Source: Bacillota bacterium
Lineage (GTDB): Bacteria > Bacillota > Clostridia > Oscillospirales > Acutalibacteraceae
DNA: 34,361 nt
Assembly: GCA_023391275.1 (NCBI GenBank)
Contig: JAEWBE010000056.1
Location: 1 to 34,361 of the forward strand
Direction: 5' to 3'
Shown here: piece after piece, positions 7,685 through 16,261 of the stretch
Position numbering within the stretch: position 1 is the first letter of the stretch
Layout of the letters: every line of letters starts with the position of its first letter
Notes under the pieces: model-generated
Seen by the model: only the letters and a program-made list of their open reading frames with translations
The model's database searches: none
Told to the model about the DNA's origin: nothing
Position numbers and translations under genes: made by a program

Positions 7685-9466
7685 TTACTGATCCCGCACG
7701 GAGGATTCCGTTTTTACTTCAGGGGTTTCGGCTCCCTGCGGCACTTCCGGAACCAACGGCAGCCATACGCTGAATGTGCTCCCCTTGCCGACTTCGCTTT
7801 CCACGGCAACGTCCCCGCCGTAAAGTGCGGCAAGATGCTTGACGATGGAAAGGCCCAGGCCGGTTCCCCCAATTTCACGCGAACGGCTGGTATCCACACG
7901 ATAAAAGCGCTCGAAAAGGCGCTCGAAGTGTTCGGAGGCAATCCCGATTCCGGTGTCTTTCACTCGGACCAGCACGGTTTTACGCTGTTTCTGCGCCATG
8001 ACTACAACGCTTCCATTGGGTTTATTGTATTTTATTCCATTTTCAATCAGATTGCCGAACAGCTGCTGGAACCGGGTCGGCGAACATGAGACGAACAAAT
8101 TCGGATCGGCTTCCAGCGAAAGTGAAACGCCGTTTTTTTCCGCCACAGGCGACAGACGGTCAATGCAGTTTTTCAATTCTTCTTTCACGCTGCACCGGCG
8201 GCTGGAAGGATCCTCCCTGGCATTTTCAATCTGGGAAAGCACCAGCATATCATCAATTAAATGATGAAGCCGCTCCGCTTCAATATCGAGCACATCGTAA
8301 AAATAACGGCGCGTCTCTTCATCACGGTCGGAACTTTTCAGCAATTCAATGCTGCCGCGGATGGAAGTGAGCGGGGTTTTCAGTTCATGGGTCACATTTG
8401 CCACAAATTCGCTGCGCATCTGCTCCAGTTTGTGCATGCGCGTCACATCGGTGATTACCGCCAGCGCGGACGGCTCCGGCCCGACAATCGGAGATACGTA
8501 AACCAAAAACTGCTTTTCATTCGGAAGCCCAACGACCGATTCCCTTTTAGGCTGAGAAAAGCCAATTGCATTCTTCATCAAGTTCGCAATCTTACTGATC
8601 AGCAGGCTTCCTTCCAGCCTGCCGTCAGCCTTCAGGCCGGGTTTGTCAAGCAGTCTGCGGGCGCTTTGATTCAAGAACAAAATTTCATTACGGTCATTGA
8701 CGGCGAGCACTCCGTCGGCCATGCCCTGCAGCAAGCCCTCCAGTTGGTTCTGCTTATTGGTAAGTTCGGAAAATGCGGCTTCGGTACTGGAAGCCATCGT
8801 ATTAAAGGAACGGGCAAGCGTGCCCACTTCATCCCGATACTCCCCTGCCACGCGGCTGGAGTAATCGCCGTTGGAAATTCTGCGGGCAGTTTCGGTAAGC
8901 TGATTCAGCGGCTCTGTAATATGGTAAACCAAATATCCGGTTACAATACAAACAATGACAATCCCCAGAATCATGCTGAGCACCGCGATAAACCAAAGCC
9001 TGCCGATTACGGCGTCAAGGTCGGCGGTAGGCAGCGCGGCCCGGATAAACAACCGATCCTTGATATAAACCGCTTCATAGTAGTACGGCTGGTTTACACT
9101 CGCACTCATACGCGTATCATATCCACGCCCATTCTTCAACGCCTGCTGAATTTCGGGCCGGTTGATATGATTTTGATTGACTTCCTCCGGAACACTGTCC
9201 CCAATCACTTTTCCGTTCAGGTCAATGACGCTGATGCGCATCTGCTGCCCCGTCTGCGACAGCCGGCGGCTTACCTCGGTAGCGGTCTCATCCGCATTAC
9301 TGCTTAATTTATCCGTTTCCATGGAAAGAATAGAGAGAGCGGTGTCAAGCCGCCTGGTGAACTCATTTCTGTACTGCTGCTGCACCTGAAGCGCCGCGAA
9401 CAGAAAGGCCGCGACAAAGCCGACTATGATAATAGCGGCATTACAGAGCATTAATCTTTTTTTCAT
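7685..9466 (-). CDS. phoR: Sensor histidine kinase PhoR (phosphate regulon)
   Basis: 593-residue membrane kinase. Order of parts: TM1 (about 9-27), extracytoplasmic sensor (28-155), TM2 (157-180), HAMP linker (181-233), PAS domain (about 240-345), then HisKA with the phospho-accepting H360 in VTHELKTPLTSIR. The ATPase domain shows the N box around 472-480, G1 DTGIGI and G2 GGTGLGL. This layout is that of Firmicute PhoR/WalK kinases. The start at 9464-9466 is chosen for GGGAGG six bases upstream. It lies 13 bp after the response regulator gene and follows pst-phoU, so sensing phosphate limitation is the natural reading. PhoR rather than WalK is inferred from neighbours. Confidence 0.9.
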   Translation of the reverse strand: MKKRLMLCNAAIIIVGFVAAFLFAALQVQQQYRNEFTRRLDTALSILSMETDKLSSNADETATEVSRRLSQTGQQMRISVIDLNGKVIGDSVPEEVNQNHINRPEIQQALKNGRGYDTRMSASVNQPYYYEAVYIKDRLFIRAALPTADLDAVIGRLWFIAVLSMILGIVIVCIVTGYLVYHITEPLNQLTETARRISNGDYSSRVAGEYRDEVGTLARSFNTMASSTEAAFSELTNKQNQLEGLLQGMADGVLAVNDRNEILFLNQSARRLLDKPGLKADGRLEGSLLISKIANLMKNAIGFSQPKRESVVGLPNEKQFLVYVSPIVGPEPSALAVITDVTRMHKLEQMRSEFVANVTHELKTPLTSIRGSIELLKSSDRDEETRRYFYDVLDIEAERLHHLIDDMLVLSQIENAREDPSSRRCSVKEELKNCIDRLSPVAEKNGVSLSLEADPNLFVSCSPTRFQQLFGNLIENGIKYNKPNGSVVVMAQKQRKTVLVRVKDTGIGIASEHFERLFERFYRVDTSRSREIGGTGLGLSIVKHLAALYGGDVAVESEVGKGSTFSVWLPLVPEVPQGAETPEVKTESSVRDQ

Positions 9467-9479
9467 AGCCGGCCTCCCA

Positions 9480-10175
9480 CTAACCCAGTTCCATAAATTT
9501 GTACCCAACTCCACGCACAGTCTGTATGTAAGCCGGTTCATCGGAATTCTCTTCTATTTTCTGGCGCAGATAACGCACATGGACATCCACCGTCCTGGTG
9601 TCGCCGTAATATTCCACACCCCAAACCTTGTCCAAAAGGGTGTCACGGGTCAGTACCTTTCCCCTGTTTCTCATCAGCATCACAAGCAGGTCAAATTCCT
9701 TCGCGGTAAGTTCCACGGGAATTCCCGCTTTTTTTACGGTATGACGGTCAATATCCACCGTCAGATTACCGGCGGAAAACGTCTGTTCCGCAACATCTCC
9801 CTGCCGGGACGCCCGGCGCAGCACCGCCTTCACACGCGCGCAAAGTTCTTTTACACTGAACGGTTTTACAATGTAGTCGTCCGCCCCGATTTCAAGGCCG
9901 AGCACCCGGTCAATTTCCTCGCCGCGGGCCGTAAGCATCAAAATCGGAATCGCGCGGGTAGCATTATTTTCCCGCAGCATGCGGCACACCGCCAGCCCGT
10001 CCGGCTGGGGCATCATCCAGTCAAGGATAATCGCGTCCGGGGCACGTTTTTTAACGGCATTTAAAAGCTGGGTTCCGTCCGGAAATTCAGCGGTTTCAAA
10101 CCCGCTGTCCTTCAAGCCGATAGCAACAAGGCGGCGGATATTCAGTTCGTCATCCGCAATATAAACCAGCGCCAT
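9480..10175 (-). CDS. phoP: Response regulator PhoP/PhoB (OmpR family)
   Basis: 231 residues. Receiver domain with acidic pocket D8/D9, phospho-acceptor D52 in LDWMMP, T82 and K104 in IVKPF. A winged-helix OmpR/PhoB output domain follows (TAKEFDLLVMLMRNRGKVLTR, RTVDVHVRYLRQK). Full family length. It probably activates pstS and its own cluster by binding the TTAACA-type repeats upstream of pstS. Placed between phoU and phoR with short gaps (13 bp each), so all are likely cotranscribed. Confidence 0.92.
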   Translation of the reverse strand: MALVYIADDELNIRRLVAIGLKDSGFETAEFPDGTQLLNAVKKRAPDAIILDWMMPQPDGLAVCRMLRENNATRAIPILMLTARGEEIDRVLGLEIGADDYIVKPFSVKELCARVKAVLRRASRQGDVAEQTFSAGNLTVDIDRHTVKKAGIPVELTAKEFDLLVMLMRNRGKVLTRDTLLDKVWGVEYYGDTRTVDVHVRYLRQKIEENSDEPAYIQTVRGVGYKFMELG

Positions 10176-10188
10176 GCGAATCCCCCCG

Positions 10189-10851
10189 TCATTCTTTAGA
10201 ATTCAGGTCAGGGTGAACGCCTGTTTCCATGTAAATCACCCATTCCGCGATGTTCGTCGCGTGATCACCCATACGCTCGATATACTTTAAAATAAAGAGC
10301 AGGTCAACCTCGCGCATGACATTCTGCGGCGCCTGTGTAATAATACCGCAAATCTCCAGAATAATCTTTGAAAACATCTCATCGACATAATCGTCACTTT
10401 GACAGACTGCCCTTGCGGCTTCCACATCATGGCTGAGGAATACGTCCATCGCCTTGCGGAACATGTCGCGCGCCGCTTCCATCATCTGCACCACATGGCT
10501 GATGGCAAGGCTGTTGGTGTTGAGTTCGCCAATCGTCAGAATTTCACAGATATCGGCGCACTGATCCGCTTCACGTTCAATATCCGTCAGGATTTTCAGA
10601 CACGCGGCAATCACTCTCAGGTCGCTTGCAATTGGCTGCTGTCTTGCGATCAGGTTCATGCAGACCTGTTCTATTTTGTGCTCCGCCTGGTCAATTTCAT
10701 CATCTCTGCTTGCGACCTCGGCAGCTTTTTCCAAATCCATGGTGCGCAGCGCGGCAATCGTTTCCTCGATCCGCGCGTCAACCGAATTGCCCATATCGGT
10801 CATCTGTGAAATCAGGCTTGCCAGTTCACGGTCAAAGAGTTTTCTCGGCAT
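10189..10851 (-). CDS. phoU: Phosphate transport regulator PhoU
   Basis: 220 residues built from two tandem three-helix PhoU domains. Conserved metal-binding type motifs of the family appear in each half, for example EREADQCADICE (about 116-127) and YIERMGDHATNIAEWVIY near the C-terminus. PhoU links the Pst transporter to the PhoR kinase and restrains the Pho response when phosphate is plentiful. Lies 101 bp downstream of pstB and just upstream of the response regulator. Confidence 0.95.
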   Translation of the reverse strand: MPRKLFDRELASLISQMTDMGNSVDARIEETIAALRTMDLEKAAEVASRDDEIDQAEHKIEQVCMNLIARQQPIASDLRVIAACLKILTDIEREADQCADICEILTIGELNTNSLAISHVVQMMEAARDMFRKAMDVFLSHDVEAARAVCQSDDYVDEMFSKIILEICGIITQAPQNVMREVDLLFILKYIERMGDHATNIAEWVIYMETGVHPDLNSKE

Positions 10852-10952
10852 TTTTTATCTCTCCTCGTATTATTATACAATTATCGAAATGAAATATCCA
10901 GTTTTATGTTCCGTGAAAATATGAAAATTATGAATTTGCCTCGGGCCGGTAA

Positions 10953-11708
10953 TCAGCCAAAACGACCGGTAATATAACGTTCGGTACGCTCATCCTTCGG
11001 ATTGTTGAACATGGTGAGCGTGTCGGTGAACTCGACAATTTCCCCCAACAGGAAAAACGCGGTGCGGTCGGCGATGCGGGCGGCCTGCTGCATGTTGTGC
11101 GTCACAATAATGACTGTGTATTTGGCACGCAGGTCATCCATTAAATCTTCAATTTTCAGTGTGGAAATCGGGTCAAGCGCGCTGGTCGGCTCATCCATCA
11201 GGATAATATCGGGTTCCACCGCAAGGGCGCGCGCAATGCAAAGGCGCTGCTGCTGCCCGCCGGAAAGGCCTAGGGCGGACTTTTTCAGGCGATCCTTTAC
11301 TTCCTCCCAAAGAGCGGCGTTCCGCAGCGACTGTTCCACGATTTCATCCAGTTTCTGTTTATTCTTCACCCCGTGAACGCGCGGCCCGTAGGCGATGTTG
11401 TCATAAAGCGTCATTGGAAACGGGTTCGGCTTTTGAAACACCATGCCCGCGCGCTTGCGCAGCAGTGTAACATCGGTGCGGGCGTCGTAAATATCCTCGC
11501 CGTCAATGGAAACCAGACCTGTTATTTTACAGTTTTCAACCATATCGTTCATACGATTAATGGTTTTCAGGCAGGTGGATTTCCCGCAGCCGGAAGGACC
11601 GATAAAAGCCGTAATCTGATTGGCCGGAATCTCCATATTTACTTCCTTCAGCGCCTGAAAATCCCCGTAATACAAATTCAAATTCTTAACTGATATTTTA
11701 CTTTCCAT
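10953..11708 (-). CDS. pstB: Phosphate ABC transporter ATPase PstB
   Basis: 251 residues, the standard size. Walker A GPSGCGKST, the family-typical Q-loop VFQKPNPFPMTLYDNIAYG, signature LSGGQQQRL, Walker B IILMDEPTSALDP and H-loop VTHNMQQAARI are all intact. It energises high-affinity phosphate uptake through PstC/PstA. Starts four bases after the pstA stop. Confidence 0.97.
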   Translation of the reverse strand: MESKISVKNLNLYYGDFQALKEVNMEIPANQITAFIGPSGCGKSTCLKTINRMNDMVENCKITGLVSIDGEDIYDARTDVTLLRKRAGMVFQKPNPFPMTLYDNIAYGPRVHGVKNKQKLDEIVEQSLRNAALWEEVKDRLKKSALGLSGGQQQRLCIARALAVEPDIILMDEPTSALDPISTLKIEDLMDDLRAKYTVIIVTHNMQQAARIADRTAFFLLGEIVEFTDTLTMFNNPKDERTERYITGRFG

Positions 11709-11712
11709 TTTA

Positions 11713-12585
11713 TTATCCTTTCTTTAGCATCCTGGAGAGAAGCCCCGCTAACCGGTTGAGCAGAAAAACCAGAATCAGCAGCACCGCCGCCGTTGCATAC
11801 GCAATATGCATGGCATCCGGAGAAGCGGCTTCACGGGCAGTCTGGTACAGATGCAGCGTCAGCGTGCGCCCGCTTGCGAAAATTTGCTGCCAGAAGCCTT
11901 TCGGCATATTGTAGGACAGGCCGGAGGTAAATAAGAGCGCCGCGCTTTCGCCGACAATGCGGCCCATAGCCAAAATCACCGCGGTAAGCACGCCCGGCAT
12001 GGCGCACGGCAGTACAATACCCATAACGACGCGCAGTTTTCCCGCGCCGAGCGCCATGGCTCCTTCTTTATAGGAACCGGGTACTGCAAGAAGCGATTCT
12101 TCCGTTGTACGGATAATTGTCGGCAGAATGCAGATGGACATGGTAAGGCACCCGGCCAGGATAGAAGTTTGCAGCCGGAACAAGATGCAGAATACAGTAT
12201 AGCCGAACAGACCAAAAATAATGGAAGGAATGCCGGAAAGAACTTCGGTAGTAAACCGGATTGTTTTTACCAGCCTGCCCTGCTTTGCATACTGTGTAAG
12301 GTAAATAGCGGAAGAAATGCCAATCGGGGCGGAAATCAGCAGCGTGATGACAACAATATACATTGTATTGATGATCATGGGCAAAATGCCCTTTAACTCA
12401 TCCTTCGTTTCCGAATACGGTGTTGAAATAAACTTCCACGAAATATACGGCAGCCCATTGAAAAGAATATAGCAAATAATTCCTAAAAGCGCGATGACCG
12501 TAACCGCCGCCGCCGCATTGATAAAAATCCTGAGCACGGTATCCATGGGGCGCCATTTTCTGCCGTATAAAGATTTATTTGGCAT
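11713..12585 (-). CDS. pstA: Phosphate ABC transporter permease PstA
   Basis: 290 residues with six hydrophobic helices and the EAA-type coupling loop (ALGAGKLRVVMGIVLPCAMPGVLTA) that contacts PstB. The segment RFTTEVLSGIPSIIFGLFGY is characteristic of PstA. The start overlaps the end of pstC by 11 bases, indicating translational coupling. Forms the inner-membrane channel with PstC. Confidence 0.95.
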   Translation of the reverse strand: MPNKSLYGRKWRPMDTVLRIFINAAAAVTVIALLGIICYILFNGLPYISWKFISTPYSETKDELKGILPMIINTMYIVVITLLISAPIGISSAIYLTQYAKQGRLVKTIRFTTEVLSGIPSIIFGLFGYTVFCILFRLQTSILAGCLTMSICILPTIIRTTEESLLAVPGSYKEGAMALGAGKLRVVMGIVLPCAMPGVLTAVILAMGRIVGESAALLFTSGLSYNMPKGFWQQIFASGRTLTLHLYQTAREAASPDAMHIAYATAAVLLILVFLLNRLAGLLSRMLKKG

Positions 12586-13933
12586 CCATCTGCACCCCCC
12601 TCTTTGAAATATACGTAAAGCTGATGTTTACAATCATAATAAACACAAACAGTACCAGGCCGATGGCGAAAAGCGCCTCGCGGTGCAAACCGGAAGCATA
12701 GCTCATTTCCATGGCAATGCCTGTGGTAAGAAGCCGCACGGTGCCCAGCAGCGACGGCATGTTGACCACGTTGCCCGCAACCATGATAACCGCCATTGTC
12801 TCACCGATGGCGCGGCCCACACCCAGAATTACACCGGCCAGAATACCGGAACGCGCGGCAGGTATGCTTACCTTGAAAATTGTTGTTGTCTGTGTGGCGC
12901 CCAGCGCCAGCGAAGCTTCCCGGTAGGCCTGGGGCACCGCCTTCAGCGAAGTTTCCGTCACGCTGACAATAGTGGGGAGAACCATAACAGAAAGAATCAG
13001 AATAACCGCCAGAAGGCTGTCACCGATGGTATGGCCCTGAAAAGGCGGGAAGCTGCGGATGGCCGGAACGATTACAAGCATGCCGAAAAAGCCGTAGATG
13101 ACCGACGGAATGCCCGCGAGCAGTTCTATGGCGGGATGTACCAGCCGGGCCACCTGAGGCTGCGCCGTTTCCGCAAGGAAAACCGCAGTCAAAATGCCAA
13201 TTGGTACGCCGATTACGATTGCGCCCAGCGTACCGGCAATGGACGAAAGGATGAGCGGCAGAATGCCGAATTGGTTGGTTCCCGCATCCCACTGAGTACC
13301 GAAAATGAAGTTCCCCAGACCAATCTGTGCAATGGCCGGAGCGCCCGCCGCGATAATATAGACGGTAATCAAAATGACCGAACCGACGGACACACAGGAA
13401 AACACCAAAAAAATCGATTCAGCGAGTCTTTCCGTTCCCCGAGTCCAGAGGGATAAAACGGAACAGATCAGCCCGCTTACAAGGACATACAGGAACGGCC
13501 AAAGATAGCTGATTGTAATTTTACTGATATTCAGCTGTGTGACCGCCTCCTGAATACCGGAAGTGCTGATCAAGACAATCAGCGGCGTGATGCCCGAAAT
13601 TACAAAGAGGGCACCCGCGAAATCCGGCTTGTTAATAAGAAGCAGCACGATTCCGGCCAGCGCCAGCAAAATCCCGGCGACCACCGCGATTCGGGTCAGA
13701 AGCGGAATCGTCACAAGGCCGCTGAGTTCCGGGCCGCGGACGCGGAATCCCCTTACTGTGGCAAGCTGAAAACCGCTTACAATATATGTTGTATCTTTAA
13801 AGACAAACCGCATGTATGGAAGAAAGAATGCAAGAACGGAAATGAGGCCTAACAAAATTGCCAGGCCTTTTTTCCCTTTATTTAATTTTCTGTCTTTTTT
13901 TGCGCGCTCGGCGCCCATCATTGTAATGCTCAT
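12575..13933 (-). CDS. pstC: Phosphate ABC transporter permease PstC with extra N-terminal membrane domain
   Basis: 452 residues; the usual PstC is about 300. The C-terminal 285 residues (from about 167) are a normal PstC with PAIELLAGIPSVIYGFFGM and the EAA loop ASLALGATQTTTIFKVSIPAARSGI. The first 165 residues are an added domain: a lysine-rich start, then about four hydrophobic helices (roughly 23-41, 78-100, 105-125, 143-163). The frame is continuous, so this is a fusion or lineage-specific extension. Its ATG overlaps the pstS stop by four bases (ATGA). The role of the extension is unknown; it might contact PhoR or PhoU or gate uptake, which is speculation. Confidence 0.92.
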   Translation of the reverse strand: MSITMMGAERAKKDRKLNKGKKGLAILLGLISVLAFFLPYMRFVFKDTTYIVSGFQLATVRGFRVRGPELSGLVTIPLLTRIAVVAGILLALAGIVLLLINKPDFAGALFVISGITPLIVLISTSGIQEAVTQLNISKITISYLWPFLYVLVSGLICSVLSLWTRGTERLAESIFLVFSCVSVGSVILITVYIIAAGAPAIAQIGLGNFIFGTQWDAGTNQFGILPLILSSIAGTLGAIVIGVPIGILTAVFLAETAQPQVARLVHPAIELLAGIPSVIYGFFGMLVIVPAIRSFPPFQGHTIGDSLLAVILILSVMVLPTIVSVTETSLKAVPQAYREASLALGATQTTTIFKVSIPAARSGILAGVILGVGRAIGETMAVIMVAGNVVNMPSLLGTVRLLTTGIAMEMSYASGLHREALFAIGLVLFVFIMIVNISFTYISKRGVQMDAK

Positions 13934-14814
13934 TTCACAGTTACCAAACCTGCTTTTTTAATAACCGCCTGACCTTCGTCAGAATGAATGAATTCGAACC
14001 ATGCTTTGACAAGGTCGCTGTCCGAACCTTTTTTATAAATTTCAATAAACGGTCTTTGCGCCTTATAGCTTCCATTTACAATATTTTCTTCATTGGCTTT
14101 TACACCGTCAATATCCACCGCTTTAATCGTTTGATTGACGGAATCGAGCGAAACATATCCAACCGCGCCCTTGTCGCTGCTGACCTTTGTCACTACTTCG
14201 CCGGTGGAGGAAAGTTCCGCGGCGTATTTGCACTTTCCGGCGCTTTTGAAAATACTTTCAAACCCGTCGCGTGTTCCGCTGGCCGCTTCTCTGCCAAGGA
14301 CCGTAATTTTCTGGTCGTCGCCGCCGACATCCTTCCAGTTGGTGATCTCTCCGGTAAAAATTTTAGTAATCTGATCGCTGGTCAAAGCGGAAACCTTGTT
14401 GTCCTTATTGACCGCAATCGCAATGCCGTCGATTGCGATTTGGACAATTTCATAATCATCCGGTTTTTCTTCCGTCTTCATCAGCCTTGAAAGGTCGCCG
14501 ATGAGCGCAGTGCCCGCGCTGACCGCTTTGGCAGCGTCGCCGGAACCTGTCCCGCTTTTTTCAACCGTAACATTGGGATATTTTGCTGAAAAAGCTTCGC
14601 CAAGCGCCTGACAAACCTTTGCCATGGAGGTGGAACCGTTAAGCGTAAGCTTGCCGCTCAGATCTGCGACAGCCTGAGAGGAAGCCGCCCCGCTCTGTGC
14701 GGGAGCGGAAGCCGCATTGGAGGTAGTGCCTTCAATTTCCGAGCTGCACCCTGCGAGCGCAAGTATGGAAAACAGAATGGCTGCGGATAAGATTGTAGAA
14801 ATAAATTTTCTCAT
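13930..14814 (-). CDS. pstS: Phosphate-binding lipoprotein PstS
   Basis: 294 residues. A lipoprotein signal peptide ends at the lipobox LAGC, with C23 as the lipidated residue, followed by a low-complexity A/S-rich tether. The mature part has the phosphate-binding landmarks NGSTSMAKV, SGTGSGDAAKAV and GREAASGTRDGFE, which supply main-chain and Ser/Thr/Arg contacts. It captures phosphate outside the membrane and delivers it to PstC/PstA. First gene of the cluster and directly downstream of the Pho-box repeats. Confidence 0.95.
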   Translation of the reverse strand: MRKFISTILSAAILFSILALAGCSSEIEGTTSNAASAPAQSGAASSQAVADLSGKLTLNGSTSMAKVCQALGEAFSAKYPNVTVEKSGTGSGDAAKAVSAGTALIGDLSRLMKTEEKPDDYEIVQIAIDGIAIAVNKDNKVSALTSDQITKIFTGEITNWKDVGGDDQKITVLGREAASGTRDGFESIFKSAGKCKYAAELSSTGEVVTKVSSDKGAVGYVSLDSVNQTIKAVDIDGVKANEENIVNGSYKAQRPFIEIYKKGSDSDLVKAWFEFIHSDEGQAVIKKAGLVTVK

Positions 14815-14862
14815 TCTGATAAATCCCCCTGTAAATTTTATTCTTTCTTTAAGTACAACTCT

Positions 14863-14915
14863 ATTCTATGGGGGCAATGTTAAATCCACGTTAAGTTTAG
14901 TTTAGATTGAACTTA
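14863..14915 (-). promoter_or_regulatory. Phased Pho-box repeats and -10 upstream of pstS
   Basis: On the minus strand four related hexamers stand 10-11 bp apart: TAAGTT (14910-14915), TAAACT (14899-14904), TTAACG (14889-14894) and TTAACA (14878-14883). A -10-like TAGAAT follows at 14863-14868. TTAACA-type direct repeats with helical phasing are the known PhoP recognition pattern in Firmicutes. The absence of a good -35 fits an activator-dependent promoter. Confidence 0.72.
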
Positions 14916-14943
14916 AATAAAATATACGGAGCGGAAAACAAAT

Positions 14944-15028
14944 CAAATAAAAAATCGGGTCTGCCGCCTCTGACAGCTCAAAACCACAGTGAATCACCAG
15001 CTTCCAAGCCGCCGCAGGCAGCACCCCG
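14944..15028 (-). terminator. Possible terminator of manA
   Basis: On the minus strand a bulged stem pairs CGGG..T..CTGCC (15017-15028) with GGCAG-A-CCCG (14956-14965), enclosing about 50 nt, and is followed by ATTTTTTATTT. It is 46 bp past the manA stop. The long loop is atypical, so a small structured RNA element cannot be excluded. Confidence 0.45.
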
Positions 15029-15073
15029 ACAGATTACGAACTATTTAAATATAATTTTACATTGCGGCTGACT

Positions 15074-16045
15074 TTAAACCCTTGTGTACAAGAACTCACA
15101 GCTGCCTTTTATACAGTAGGAACCCATGCCGGCCGGGATAAAGATACTGTCACCCTTGCTGAAGGAAAGCGGCTCCCCACCGCCATAAGATAAAACGGCT
15201 TCGCCGGAAAGGCACAAAAGTGAATGAAAACTGGTAAGGTCGGCGTCCATTTGAATCTCCCCTGCAAGTTCCATCCGGTACACGGTAAAATACTCGCAGG
15301 AAGCCAGCAGGGTACTGGTACACCCGCCGATCTTTTCCGGCTCACCCTGCGGTTTGGCCGAACGCACCGGATGCTCCAGCTTCGTCACATCAAGCGCCTT
15401 TTCAACATGCAGTTCACGCAGTTTTCCGTCCGCGCCTACTCTGCCGTAATCATAAATCCGGTAAGTGGTATTTGAATTCTGCTGAATTTCAGCAATGACG
15501 ATCCCCGCGCCGATTGCGTGGAGCGTACCGGAATCAATAAAGAAAACGTCGCCCGGGTGAACTTCAACCTGATTGAGCACCTCAAGCAGTGTGTTGCTCC
15601 GAATTCTTTCCGCAAACTCAGTTTTGCTGATTTCCTTTTGAAATCCATAGTAAAGGCTTGCACCGGGTTCGTTTTCTACAACATACCACATTTCGGTTTT
15701 TCCGTATTCACCCTCGTTTTTGAGCGCATAATCGTTGTTCGGATGCACCTGAATTGAAAGGCGGTCCTGTGCGTCGATCAGCTTGACCAGAATCGGAAAC
15801 TGCTCGAATTTTTCACAGTCCGACCCAAGCACCTGCCTGCCCGCACGATCAATATATTCCTTCAGCGTCAAGCCGTCGGATTCACCGCCTGAAATCACAG
15901 ACAAGCCGTCCCTGTGGCAGGAAAGCATCCAGCTTTCGGCGAGCTTTTCCGCGGAGCTTTGCTGATGATATTCTGTTTTTAGCTTTGTTCCGCCCCAAAG
16001 ATAGTCCTTGCAGGGCGCGGTTAATTTTAGCGCTTCCACATTCAT
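15074..16045 (-). CDS. manA: Mannose-6-phosphate isomerase, class I
   Basis: 323-residue cupin enzyme that interconverts mannose-6-phosphate and fructose-6-phosphate. Zinc ligands are seen as Q99 and H101 in SIQVHPNND, E118 in GKTEMWYVV and H176 in SGTLHAIGAG. The short type with a C-terminal second cupin-like part (SKGDSIFIPAGMG) is the usual Firmicute form. AAGGAG stands just upstream of the start. A single gene between the phosphate cluster and an amino acid importer; it would feed mannose into glycolysis or supply GDP-mannose precursors. Confidence 0.95.
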   Translation of the reverse strand: MNVEALKLTAPCKDYLWGGTKLKTEYHQQSSAEKLAESWMLSCHRDGLSVISGGESDGLTLKEYIDRAGRQVLGSDCEKFEQFPILVKLIDAQDRLSIQVHPNNDYALKNEGEYGKTEMWYVVENEPGASLYYGFQKEISKTEFAERIRSNTLLEVLNQVEVHPGDVFFIDSGTLHAIGAGIVIAEIQQNSNTTYRIYDYGRVGADGKLRELHVEKALDVTKLEHPVRSAKPQGEPEKIGGCTSTLLASCEYFTVYRMELAGEIQMDADLTSFHSLLCLSGEAVLSYGGGEPLSFSKGDSIFIPAGMGSYCIKGSCEFLYTRV

Positions 16046-16182
16046 TCACTCCTTTTATTCAATATCATCATACTCCGTAAGCTCAAAATCTGCAAGCGGA
16101 AGGTTCTATTTTCCCCCACGGCAGCCGTTTTCTTACTATAAATTAATCCGGATTGTAAAATAGAAACAAAATCAATTTTCTC

Positions 16183-16211
16183 TTTACTTTATCATGCTAA
16201 TATGGTAAAAT
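16183..16211 (+). promoter_or_regulatory. Sigma-A promoter of the amino acid ABC importer
   Basis: TTTACT (16183-16188), 17-bp spacer, TAAAAT (16206-16211), about 50 bp upstream of the substrate-binding protein start. No operator-like repeat is obvious. Confidence 0.6.
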
Positions 16212-16261
16212 ATAAATATCAGATAATCAGGAATACATATTAAACAGTTAGGGGTATTACG

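Noticed and set aside
14944..15028. Structured non-coding RNA between pstS and manA
   Set aside because: The paired region ends in a T-rich tract right after manA, so a long-loop terminator is the simpler explanation.
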